The position numbers and the translations under genes were made by a program. Under the pieces are notes generated by a model. The model worked only from the letters and a program-made list of their open reading frames with translations, had not been told where the DNA came from and made no database searches. Below, one piece after another: positions 51,201-62,233 of a stretch of DNA of 64,000 nucleotides. Origin of the DNA: Oryzias latipes. Lineage: Eukaryota > Chordata > Actinopteri > Beloniformes > Adrianichthyidae. The stretch spans positions 28,192,707 through 28,256,706 of the forward strand of contig NC_019862.2 of the NCBI RefSeq assembly GCF_002234675.1, given 5' to 3'. The stretch's first letter is position 1; every line of letters starts with the position of its first letter.

Positions 51201-53570
51201 GTAACATCTGTGCTCTGTGGATGCTCCAGCTGCTGCACGACAGGTGAATATCCTCATCACCTCTTTGAGAAAGATCGCAGCAGATCGTGAGCTCAATGCC
51301 AGTTTTCCCCAAAAGTGTAGGCTGACTTTCTTGCTTACCAAGACACACTGACTTCTGGGACAAACCTTTGGTTTTGTTTCAGTTCAGTTTCACCTACAGA
51401 GTTGGACACAAGTGCATGAAGACACGCACAACCCTAGGTTGGAGGGAAGTGCATTAAGTTCTTATTTTTTCAGAAGAAACAAGATCAAAACCTTCTTGGT
51501 CTGAGTTACCTATACTGGGTGTAACCCGCTTTGCACAACGTCCACACCTTTTTACTTAACCCGTTGGCTCCCAGGTTTACCGACAGAACGCAAACAAAGC
51601 AGGAAATCAACACAATGGTTAGTCATGCTGAGACAAGACTCGAACAATGTCTTCCCCCTGACTTTGGAAAACAAAAGCTCTGACAATCTGAAGAAAAGAG
51701 TCAATGTGGGTTAACAGGCTCTCAGGTTCTTTGATCTGTGGCTTGCTGCACGTCACACCTACAATCTTTTTTAAATGACGTTTTTTCGTTTGCCCCTGAT
51801 TCACAACAATCTGAATAAATAAAAACCCAGAGATGCAATTTTAAGCTTAGTTTTCTCAATATATCATTAGAAAAATTCCACAAGAACACATTTAAAACAC
51901 TGCCAACACAATTTTCATTTAAGTGGGTCTTTAAGCTTATGTCACACCTTGAATGAAAATCAATTTCTTTTTTTGTGCTGCAAAAAAACAAAAAAAAAAA
52001 ACCCACAGAAACAGTTGGCTGTAATGGAGGCTGTTTTTTCTATATTAGTGTAAATGTTTTTTACAGTTGGGAAAGATATGAAATTAGGTGTCTTGCAGTG
52101 ACGTGCGGTGAGGTTGATGGCTGGTGAGGCATTGAATCCTCTAGAGTCAGATTTACAACGAAAGAAAGAAATATTTCATTTATAAATTTATTATTAATAA
52201 TTAATAATTTATAAATTATTAATATGTACTGTAAACAAATTAAAGTATACAGATGTGTTCAGCACAAATTTGACCCTCAGTAACTAATTCTGGTATTTTT
52301 CCAACTTCAAATTCTGCTGCTTTAATCAGTGTTATCAAATGTTGGCTGTGAAAATGATCATAAAAATAAAAGAAATGATTTTACATGATATTACATTTTA
52401 TCACCACTGACTCCCATGTTATTTTAAAAAAACAAACATTGAAAAACATGTTTGACCTTACTTTTTGAGTCATTGCGCCGATATTTTCCTTTATTTTATT
52501 TGAGTTTCTCCCTCTCAATGGATAAAGACATCCTAAGTCTGTTTCTACGGCAGCAGTGTAACTTCAAAGTAGCTGTCAGCTCACGTCTGCCTCCAGCTGG
52601 TGAGGCATGCTTCAGCTGAAGCCTTTTCTGCGGGCCTACAGCAGTGTTTTGAGCGCACGTCTCTGTTAGCATTGAGTCCTGCCGTCAGAGATGAGGCACA
52701 GCGCTCCCGAGCCTCACCCGGAGTTTCCACTCCATCTGTGATCGCGCAATACTCAAATTGGGCGATTTTAACGTCAGAAACTGTGAAAACGTGTTGAGTT
52801 GACTGAAAATGTATATTTAACACAGATCTGTGGAAAATAATATTTACTTAATTTACATTTTTCTATTTTATCACGATTATGATTTTGCCTCACCTGACCG
52901 CACGTCACTGGTGTCTTGCAACGACTGTCAAGCCTGAGATTTGAACTCCTGATCAACCAGATAAACAAATGACCGCTCACCCACTGAGGTACAACCTCAG
53001 CTAAAACTGTCCAGGTTATAAAGGAAAAAGCTAAACAGATGAATCTCCTTTGTTTCAGGAGGAGTTAACTCTTCGAAAGTTGTGGACTTTGGGTTACCAG
53101 GTGATTGTGTCGTATGAACACAGCATAGTCAGCTCTCACAGCGACTTGTGGCCTCACATTCCGTACTGGTGGGCCAACAAATGCAAAGCAGAGGCTCTCA
53201 TCGAGGAGTTTGAACGCAGGAAACAGCAGGGAAGACCAGGTAATCAGCTGACAACTGCATTTTCAAAGGAAACAACTATACAGCAGTGCAAAACCAATCT
53301 GATGTGCATTTGTGTGTTTTCCTAGGAGGTCTCTTTGTCACAGGAATTAATCTGACAGAGGATCTGAAGTACATCTGCACGCACCCCACAGAGTCTCTGA
53401 AGGACGTGGTGCTGTCCACGTATCCCACCCTGCTCAGCTGGCTCCGAGAACAGACTCCCGGCTTCAGAGTGGGCTCCCTCAACATCATTGCCGGGGACTT
53501 CGTCACCGAGAGCCACTTTGTACCAACTGTCGTCTCGCTCAATGAGAAACTCCTAAAATGGCCCTTATGA
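48220..53570 (+). CDS. plcxd1: PI-PLC X-domain protein 1-like, tandem copy A
   Basis: Single-domain phosphatidylinositol-specific phospholipase C-like protein; the family hydrolyses phosphoinositides and is cytosolic or membrane-associated. Exons: 48220-48343, 49084-49226, 49312-49440, 50403-50558, 53059-53239, 53326-53570; 325 residues (human PLCXD1 323). WMSHLPCALWDIPL leads into the X-domain start IPGSHNAITYCL with His44; the second catalytic histidine is His123 in LYFYHGVY. HPKEVVILSFSHF, PYWWANK and SLNIIAGDF near the end match PLCXD1 more closely than PLCXD2 or 3. The start chosen is the first ATG of the exon; an in-frame GTG lies five codons upstream. Intron phases (1,0,0,0,1) are identical to the next gene, showing tandem duplication. 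The conserved Asp after His44 is Asn here. The hAT element at 52.1-52.9 kb lies in intron 4. Confidence 0.95.
48970..48989 (+). repeat. G-run, potential quadruplex
   Basis: Nineteen G interrupted by a single T in intron 1 of plcxd1a, about 95 bp before exon 2. Could fold as a G-quadruplex in DNA or pre-mRNA. Confidence 0.8.
49565..49725. repeat. Dispersed repeat with CATTCACACACA array
   Basis: AAAGCGCTGTACAGTCACAG followed by repeated CATTCACACACA-type units and CCAACCTCCCACCAGCCACC. I recall this arrangement as a frequent teleost repeat; it lies in plcxd1a intron 3. Confidence 0.5.
51770..51933 (+). repeat. Dispersed repeat family R1, 3' half in plcxd1a intron 4
   Basis: CCCCTGATTCACAACAATCTG, CCACAAGAACACATTTAAAAC and the terminal TTTTCATTTAAGTGGGTCTTT match the right half of the longer copies. 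Confidence 0.75.
52096..52910. mobile_element. Non-autonomous hAT element with perfect 8-bp target duplication
   Basis: Ends CAGTGACGTGCGGTGAGG and, in reverse complement, CAGTGACGTGCGGTCAGG, inside an exact 8-bp duplication GTGTCTTG (52088-52095 and 52911-52918). Length 815 bp, no transposase frame. Located in plcxd1a intron 4, about 150 bp before exon 5. Confidence 0.95.
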
Positions 53571-54650
53571 CCTCTCGCCAGCGAGGCGGGCGCCATTGTT
53601 CTGCAATACGAGGGAGTAGCAGCATGAAAGTCGCACAAGTCTTTTTTAAGAGTAGCTTGAAAATACTTTAGCACCTAAATTATTCATATAAGCAACAAAA
53701 GCACTTGCTGAAGGCAACAACTGATTTACTTTTGTCTTAAAGTTGATGGGCTATTTTTTTTGAGAAGGTTCTACCTGCACTTATGTTTATTTCTCTCATT
53801 CTGCAAAGTACTGTAGCAGTTTATAGCAAGTCTGCTAGGTGCCCAGTTTTCGTTTATGCTCACTAAAGCAAAAATGTGCTACCACATTCAACTAAACAAA
53901 GGCATTTTGAGATGAATAAGCACAAAACATGATAGTCAGTGAGCACATGTGACTTTAAAGCAGAGAAAAAAGCTTTTAGATTTTAGCAGACGCTTGAACT
54001 GTGTGCTCATTTCTAACACCTAATGCAATGACCTTAGTGAATGTAGAAAACGTAGCAGAAAATATGCAAAATGCATGGAGAACTTGTTTGCATGAACTCA
54101 GTAATCAATGGCTTTGAGTTGAACTAAAATTGCACCTTTGTGCCTGTGACAATGAGCCTTTCTGATAAACAGGAACACTTTTGCATTAAGTTGTCAATCA
54201 CCAATTTTTTAACTTCAAGACAGTTGGCAAACTGTCAATCATCATGCAGCGCCCAAAGGTTTGCATGGACGTCCGAACGGGTTAACCCAGACGTTTGTTC
54301 CCTTTACTTCCACTACTTCATTTCATTTTTCCCGTTTTTTAAAAAATATATATTTTTCCTTCTTCTGTTTGCATGGTGATGCTGCTGTGGGGAAAAAAAA
54401 GCTTTTCTGAGATTAGTCTGGAAAAAAAATGCCAACAGTAAACAAAGATTATTTCACTATCAGTCATTCATGAGAAGAAATGAAAGATTTTTGCCTGCCA
54501 CTTCCTAAAACCAAGAATGCACTGCTTGTTGTAAAACAATTAGAAGGAAGAGATTAAATGGTACAGAAAAGTCCAGCTAACATCAAACATTCAAGCAGCG
54601 GGATTATGTAACGTTCAGCAACCTACTGTCACTTGCATCATACGAACAGA

Positions 54651-54656
54651 AATAAA
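54651..54656 (+). terminator. plcxd1: Candidate plcxd1a poly(A) signal
   Basis: AATAAA followed by the GT-rich GTTTGTTGATTTTT about 1.08 kb after the stop codon, a good signal plus downstream element. Confidence 0.55.
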
Positions 54657-55324
54657 GTTTGTTGATTTTTCCATCACGTTTTTTCTGTTTGAGTGGCGCT
54701 TTGTCTTTCGATTGGTTTATCTGTGCATTTATTATAACTGTCTTTGTAAACTAAAACAAAAGAAGTTCTGATTCTCAGGGAAACAGGAGCTTCTGCTGGC
54801 TGTTCCACCCGTTTCCAGGGTTGTTAACTGACGTAAAGGATATTCTTTACCTGTATCAGGTAACGGTTGAACACAATGAGAGAAACTATAACATAAAATG
54901 GAATTGGCTTTTAAAACATTGATGTAATTATTCTATCAAACCACCAAAATAGCAACATCTTTAGTTTTTTCTCCCCACCATGCTTCGTGAAGTTTTTTGT
55001 GCCAAAAAGTAATGTAACTTGAGCAAAGCAAAAGAAATCTTTGGCTTCAGGTAGTAGTTTTGTTGCAGGGTGAAAGTCCAGCCAGTCTGGCTGGAAAAGT
55101 TGCTTTGGGTTGTTGCCACGTACTCATAAAATTGTTTTGGCTCCACAATAAGCTCCTAAACATCTATTAACTTGGTATAATGTGAATTAGTTGCATTAAA
55201 TAAATAAAAACCTGAGGGAAAAAACAAAATTGTGTGGTTTTTTTACAATATTTACGTGCACATTTTTTCAGGTACACTTGCATTTTTCTAAATATTCTGC
55301 ATGATTCAATTTTAACTGCACATC

Positions 55325-55425
55325 GACTCAATTCAATTTCCGTTCATTTTCATTTATATAGAGCCAAAATCACAACACAGTTGTCTCCATGGACTTCACA
55401 CCAATAATTCTACAAAAACATAGAA
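55325..55425 (-). mobile_element. L2-like LINE tail, inverted
   Basis: CAATTCAATTTCCGTTC then TTTATATAGAGCCAAAATCAC is the reverse complement of the usual fish L2 end, heavily 5'-truncated. Confidence 0.5.
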
Positions 55426-56869
55426 TCAGTCCTAAAATATGAACAATGGGTAATTGTTAAGCTGCATGCCTGACCTTAGACCCTCTCCAAAAACAAGCAC
55501 TGATTAATTCAAGTTTCCAAAGTGTGCATTCCTGTGATAATAAGCGATGAGCTATCTGAGCTATCTTTGATTGGTTGATTGTTGATTGAACCCGTTTCTA
55601 TCCAGTTTCTATCTTTGGACCATTGTTCTGCTGAATCCAAATGCACTAATCAGTAATCAGACACAATCAGACCCGTGTGCGTTGAGTGAAACCTCTAAAC
55701 AGTTAGGTTTGTTCCCTGTCATGATATTTGCAATTGACACCTCTTGTGTGATCGAATGTCTGCTTCCGGCATGCTAATGCTCAAACTGACCAGTGTTTTT
55801 GTTTAACAAAGACAGTCATGATGCTGTGGGTTCCTGTCTGAACATAACCATTTACTTCTGTATAGAAACCTGTGTCTTAACATGCATTTGTAGATTTTCA
55901 TTTTCTTTTTTTTTCTAAAAAGCCGCAGAGATTGTCGGGTGATTCCGTGGATTTAATCTGGAACAAACAATAAAGGGTCCATAAACCATTGAAATGTAAA
56001 ATCTGTTGTTAATATAAAGGGCAGAAACGCTGGAGGGAGGAAGTGGTCACGTCACAAACCTGACAGCTGGTGGAGTTCATTTACTTTGGTATAAGTATAA
56101 CCAAGTCTACTATAGATCATGTATGCGTAGTGTAGCAAGTAATAACTGAATACTACTGAGTACCGAATTTTACAATACAAAGAAAGAATAAAAAATTCAA
56201 CTCGAGGTTTACCACATTAATTTGAGTATGCCTTACTTACTCTACACTCAATATTAGTTTTTGCAAAGGGATTTTCCTTTTGCATCACAGCAAGTCTTTG
56301 TTTTTTTTAAAGTCCACCGACATAAATAAAGCCTATCACCACCTGTCAATCATATTAAATAAACAAACCGCATCTCTTTTTTTGCATAGATTTGATGTCC
56401 AAACTAAAACGAAGTGATATGGTAGATACAAAAAAACCTCCTGTGATTGGAAATATGCCTCTTCCCTGCCTGTTCCCGTGTGGCGTTGGGGGAATTCCGG
56501 CTGCCGCTGCTGCTGTGGCGGGGGTCTGGGTGTGGGGGTGGCTGGGCGCTCCTCCTCCTTCTTTTCACATTCCATCATCCATTTTAGAAGAACATAAACA
56601 CTCACCTGAGCACAGGTGTTAGCTCACCTTTGCACTAATAGTTTGCATGATTGAATGAATGAAAGATTTCACACTAGTTGGTTTAAAGGCATAGGTATGC
56701 GTTCGTGAACACTATCTGTTTTGTGTGCATGTTGACATGTGGACATTTTTGCGGCTAGCAGGTGTGTTGATAATATTTGAGTGTGTGTGAACAGGCCCCG
56801 CCCTTTCTGTACTACATTTGAACCGTACCATAATGATTAACAACCAGTAAACCTGTCTGCTCTATGCTG

Positions 56870-57110
56870 CTTCATGGTCTTACCCCCCTTCCCCTCCTGT
56901 TATCACCCTCCTACCCCCCCCCCCCTCTCTCTAACGTCCCTCTCTCTTCTTCCCCTCTTTCCTTTTCCGTCCGGTCCAACACCAAAGATTTTCAGACATG
57001 ATTGAAATTAATAAAGTTTGGCCTCAATTAAAAAAGGGGTTTATTCAGACATACCTTTGGTTTGTCTGAAGATGAATAACCCCTCTTGTTAAAATAAAAT
57101 ATGTCCAACA
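56870..57110 (+). repeat. Pyrimidine-rich repeat tail
   Basis: C/T-rich run including 14 consecutive C, then TCCGTCCGGTCCAACACCAAA and GAAATTAATAAAGTTTGGCC, resembling a retroelement 3' end. The family is uncertain. Confidence 0.35.
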
Positions 57111-57575
57111 CAAGAGGCCCTCAGCTCTCATCTGTTTGCCTAGCTGTTGGACAGGACAAGTTAAAAAAAAAAAAAAAAAAGGAAATATGCCTCTTTTCAA
57201 GTAAAGATGAAGGGAAAATGAGTGATTTGCTTTCTGGCTCCAAATGTTCATAGAAAATAAACGTCAGTCTTGCTTTCAAACACGTGACGACTTGTGATTT
57301 GGTTGAAGATACAACCTGAAGAAATCCGGAAGGAAACTTGTCCACGTGAAGTGAGCTTTAGGTTGAAGTGGTTGGGTAACGTGACGCGCGTGACGTGTGA
57401 ACCATGTCAGCCTGAGACTAACTTCATTCCAGAGTAAAAACTGGTTTTCTGGTTTTGTCCACACAGCAGCTATGATTCCAGTTCCTTCCAGGAAGGGAGA
57501 AGCGCGTTCGTGTGACGCTGAAACCGGCTCCTCCGATCCAGATGCGAGTGCGCCTCCGCGGACGGACGGACGGAC

Positions 57576-60500
57576 ATGGACCCCCGCTTCCAGGACTGGA
57601 TGTCAGCTTTGCCCGAGCAGCTGTGGGACATCCCGCTGAACCAGCTGGCCATACCCGGTAGTCCTTCCTCCTCCTCCTCACTCACTTCCTCATTGAGAAA
57701 ATGAAAAAATCATTCAAAAAAAGAATTTGATGAAACTGGCTTCTAATTAAAACTAAGTAAATTGACATACTAATGTATACAAATTGTCTATTGTTAATTA
57801 AATAAAAAAAACAATTTCTATCCTTGGCAAAAAAAAGTAGTCTTAGGTGTACTACAAGTATCCTAATTTATTCCAAAAAGTGAGTCAGTGTAGCTAATTG
57901 AAGTTCACTTTATTCTATTAGGGGTGCAGTGATTAATCGATTCTATGCTGACGATCCAACCAAATCCATGTGTGTGGAAAGTCATTGAATTGAATCAACC
58001 TCAACCATTTAAAAACTCGATAATCAATATTGGAAAATACCATTTGGATTGACGCACAGTAGGTTCATTTTACTATAACGTAAAAACGACAGAGTGCATC
58101 ACAGCATTCAACACATATGTGATGACAGCAAAAAGTGATGAATCCATCATTCCAGACCATCGTCTGGAAAAACGTAGTTTCCTAAAATGTGAATGGATTT
58201 GACATTAATTTTTGTTTACTTGTTTGATTGTACACATATTTATTTTGCATTTGATTATCTTGAAAGAAATCCAAGGAATGGGGAAAACTTTACCTGACCT
58301 GTTCAGTACCAGTCATTTCTCTCTGACTGGTTCAAGTTTTGGCTAAAGATTTTCTGGACTGATTTTAGTTGAATATTTGTGAATGAACCAAGCAATCGTA
58401 TCGTCAACCACAAATTATGATATGATTCAAATTGTTGTTAAAAATCAATCATCACACCCCTACTATCTATATACCGCAATCTTAAAATGTTACAATTTAG
58501 TCTACAGTATTCAGTTTGTATACTTTTTACACTACATGTACATTGTCAATAGCAGGCATGTCCAAAGTCCGGGCCGTGGGCCAACTGCAGCCTGTATTCA
58601 AATTTTCCTGACATAAAATCAATGTTATGCACCCCAGCACTTTCTAAAAACTGTGTGCATGATTTCTTGGTTGTGATTGGCTAAATTCTGTCATAAAGTC
58701 TTGTAGGCCCGAGGCAACACTGTTGTGGGAGCCTTCGGTGACACGTTGTAGCTCATTTCTAATACAGCGTCACCTATAAACGACATGAATACATTGGTTT
58801 CTGTAATATATTCTATCGCAAAAAAAATAAATAAAACAAATTCACAGAAGCTGTCCCTCTTTGCAAAACGTTTAGACAACCCTGGTCTACAGTATACATA
58901 TATGTATATAGTATACTATAGTACACTATAGACTATATACAATAGTATATTGTAGTATATAGTTTATACTATAGTATACTCAAACTGAAGTATATTAAAT
59001 GAAAAAAAAAACTTCTGGTGAAATGTTTTTTGCTAAGGGTAATAGAAAAACAATGGAAATTCTTTATAGTTTATTAAAGTTTTATCAATTTTAATATATT
59101 TTGATAAGATTGATTAAGTCTCAAGTTTGTCAAAAACAGCCCGTTACATAAATATACTTGAGTAAAAGTACAGCAAATAGATCATGTATGCGTTGTGAAT
59201 GCAGTCACAGAATACTATAAGTTTAAATTGTAACATTTTAAGTTTACAACATAGACAGTATATAAAAAGTAAACTTAAAGTATATTACCTTACATTTTAT
59301 ATGGAGTAACTATAGAAGTGGTAATAGACTTCTTTTTGCTAAGGGAGACATTAAAGACACAGACCTTCAAGTAACGAGGAAGAAGCATTTCTGTCTGACT
59401 GGAATTACATGTCGATTTCCTGGATTTGAATGTTTTTCATTCACATGTTTCTTTATGGTTCTTCTTGAACTCAGGCAGCCATGATGCTATGAGTTACTGT
59501 CTGGACATAACCTCTCCACTGGTCAGATCTGAGTCCGACTGCTTCCGGTTACTGGACAGACTTTTCTACTGCTTCACCAGGCCTTTCATCTTCAAATGGG
59601 CAACCACTCAGGTGTGGATCAAGCAACAGCCAAGCTTATTTTTGCAGCATAACAACAAACAGGCGCAGATTTTTCTGAACACATTTAACCCCATAAAGAC
59701 CCAAACTCTTGTTTGATATGCCCTTTTTCTCTTTGACAGAACCCCAATTAAGCACAATGATATACTGTGGAGGCCAGGTCTTAAGAGGAAAAATATCTAA
59801 AGAAATTTAAATGATTTTTTTTTTTTTACAGTACAATGATACAGAACCTCCCTAACTGTTGGTTTGTTACCAAGACCATCAGTTAAAGATGCGCCTGAAC
59901 ACATCTTGAGTTTCTTATGAGACTTATCAAATTAAGAATTTTGCACTGAATTCAAGCAGAATAGAGTTAAAGATCCGTCTGACATCAGTCTCTGTTTCAG
60001 AGATTTTTTTAATGTAATTAAAAGCACAAAAATTAAAGGAGGGAAATTACATTAAAAAAAATAGAAAAAAATAACTTCACATGAATTGTGGATGAATGAT
60101 AAAAAGGAAATAGAGCATAAAAACTTATATCTATACTTGAAATTTGAAGTTGTGTTCTGTAATGAGAGGAAGTATATAAAGTACTTTAAAGTACTTTTAA
60201 ACTTGACAAAACTTGCTCTGCTTTGTGGCAGAGCTAGACCATTTTATATGGGGGGCGAGAGAGGGGCAGAAGACTTTGGAAGGGTGGCAAATGAGAATTG
60301 TTTCTTTTGGCAATTGGATTTCAAAGATAAAATGTGTTTTTGTGAGGGGAAGCAGCAGAGGTTTCCCCATTTGTGTCACGATAAACAGACTAAGTTCTGA
60401 GCGATTCTGTACTCTGACATCGAGGTCTGCAGGATGCCACTTTGACTGTGAACATGTAGATAAAACAGGAGATTTATTAGTCATCAAAAAAAGGATTTAT

Positions 60501-62123
60501 TGCTCATCTCGCAGACAACTTACCCAGGTTTGTTCATATGGCCATTTGCGGAGAAAGCTCCCTCTGGGTTTGTTTCTGAACCCAGAAATCATGTGACACT
60601 GGAGCCGGATCAGCCCTGAAAGGGTCCAAAGTTTGAAGCAGTAACAAGACCCGAGACCCTCTTTGTTTACCCGACACCGTCTCACATGTGGAAAACAGGG
60701 GTGATAAATGGGAAATGAACCCACCTCTGAGCCTGAGAACCAAAATGAGAAAAAGTCCCATCTTGATGAAGATTAGAGGAAGTGCAGAGGTACAGAACTG
60801 AAGTCATGTGATCCACTGTGCAACAACAAAACCTCATAATTATAGCTTATAACGGAATAAAACTAAATTAATCATGAACTTAAATTCTTTCTATAATAAG
60901 TCTATTTGTTAAACAGAAAGATGTGCAGAAAAGGAGAAGTCAGTGTATAAATATAAACACACACATATATCATTTAGCGGTTGAATGAAGGTTTACTGTA
61001 AAGCAGCCCAAAGTTCCTGGAAGTGAAGATCTTCCTTATTGACATTGCATCAAATCTTCACTTTAAGATTTGCTTCATTTGGGTTCAGATTGCTGTTGAG
61101 GAGAACCATTCGATCTTCATTTGTGCTGTCTTCCGTCTCAACCCGTCCACTTTTCTTGTCAGGACAAAACCATTGAGGAACAGCTGTCGATGGGGATTCG
61201 GTACTTTGATCTCCGCATCGCGCACAAACCCCAGGACTCATCCAGTGACCTTTACTTCACACATGTCATTTACACACATGTAACCGTTTTGGTGAGTTTG
61301 GGGTCTCTCTCTGCAGCCTTCACTTCATTCCCCTGAGCGTCTGCAGCTCCTAACTGTGCTCTACTACAGGAGACACTTCAGTCTGTTGCTGCTTGGCTGA
61401 AGCTGCACCCCAAGGAGGTCGTCATCCTGGCGTGCAGCCACTTTGAGGGGATCGATGACCGATTTCACGAGTCGTTCATCGTCTGCTTGAAGAATCTGTT
61501 CGGGTCAAAGCTGTGTCCACGGGAGGTCAGCTACGCCCTCGTACAGGTAAAGAACTGATTGAAAGATGGGTGTTGCTGACTGTACTCCACCCCGCCACAG
61601 GAATCGGATCTGAGCCTGCGGAGTTTGTGGAAGTCCGGTTACCAGGTCATCCTGTCCTATGAGTCCCAGCTCATAGCCAGGCATCCAGAGCTGTGGCCTG
61701 CCATCCCTTATTGGTGGGCCAATAGTAACACAGCCCAAGGAGTCATCAGCTACCTGGAGTGGCACAAAGATCAGGGACGTCCAGGTAACACCGTCACAGG
61801 ACTGCAGACGTTTTCCCCATGAAAATATACTAAATTTTCCTTTATTTTCTTCTTCAGAGAGCTTCTTCGTGTCCGGCCTTAACCTCACAGCTGCCAGGTC
61901 GTACATCACCAAGAACCCGAAGGAGTCCCTGCGGACACTAACCTTTAGAAACTGGAGCTGCGAGAGGAAATGGGTGCAGGAGCAGGTACCTGGATCAGGA
62001 TCCACCAGCCTCAACATCATAGCAGGAGACTTTGTTGGGCCACTTCCACTCTGTTCGCTGGTGATTGAACTGAACCACAAACTGCTGAGGAAGATCAGCG
62101 GCCAAACCGAGACTCAGAAATAA
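57576..62123 (+). CDS. plcxd1: PI-PLC X-domain protein 1-like, tandem copy B
   Basis: Second PLCXD1-type protein, 317 residues. Exons: 57576-57657, 59475-59611, 61163-61291, 61370-61525, 61601-61784, 61858-62123. It starts MDPRFQDWMSALPEQLWDIP; the X-domain opens IPGSHDAMSYCL with His30 and the family's Asp next to it; the second catalytic histidine is His107 in LYFTHVIY. HPKEVVILACSHFEG, PYWWANS and SLNIIAGDFVG match human PLCXD1. Exons 3 and 4 are exactly as long as in copy A (129 and 156 bp), and all intron phases agree. The proteins have diverged clearly, so this duplication is old, unlike the intronic one at 17-20 kb. A hAT element lies in intron 1. Its closeness to gtpbp6 repeats the human PLCXD1-GTPBP6 neighbourhood, so copy B may be the positional orthologue. 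Confidence 0.95.
58553..58884. mobile_element. Short hAT element with imperfect 8-bp duplication
   Basis: Ends CAGGCATGTCCAAAGTC and, in reverse complement, CAGGGTTGTCTAAACG; CCGGGCCGTGGGCCAAC near the left end is typical of a widespread hAT family. Flanks GTCAATAG and GTCTACAG agree at six of eight positions. Length 332 bp, in plcxd1b intron 1. Confidence 0.75.
58885..58985. repeat. AT-rich palindromic tract
   Basis: Interleaved TATAGTATACTATAG-type palindromes over about 100 bp, immediately to the right of the hAT element. Confidence 0.75.
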
Positions 62124-62124
62124 A
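62119..62124 (+). terminator. plcxd1: AATAAA overlapping the plcxd1b stop codon
   Basis: The stop TAA (62121-62123) lies inside AATAAA. A second AATAAA at 62207-62212, followed by a T-rich stretch, is the more likely functional signal; either gives a very short 3' UTR that reaches to, or almost to, the gtpbp6 stop. Confidence 0.5.
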
Positions 62125-62233
62125 GCTTTTACCATCAAATTAATCCAGAATGTGCTCAGAGAGCTTCCAAAAGGGATTCCATTGCATATTCGCTTGTACA
62201 AAGCACAATAAAAACATCTTTTTATCAAGCTTG

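Larger units (their letters stand above)
53571..57575. other. plcxd1a 3' UTR and spacer before plcxd1b
   Basis: No exon recognised. It contains a probable poly(A) signal at 54651, a reverse L2-like tail at about 55.33 kb, a pyrimidine-rich retroelement-like tail near 56.87-57.1 kb and, just before plcxd1b, CpG-containing sequence with GTGACGCGCGTGACGTG at about 57.38 kb. Confidence 0.55.

Noticed and set aside
61505-62080. 191-codon minus-strand frame
   Set aside because: It is antisense to plcxd1b exons 5 and 6 and crosses their intron; the sense strand fully explains its openness.
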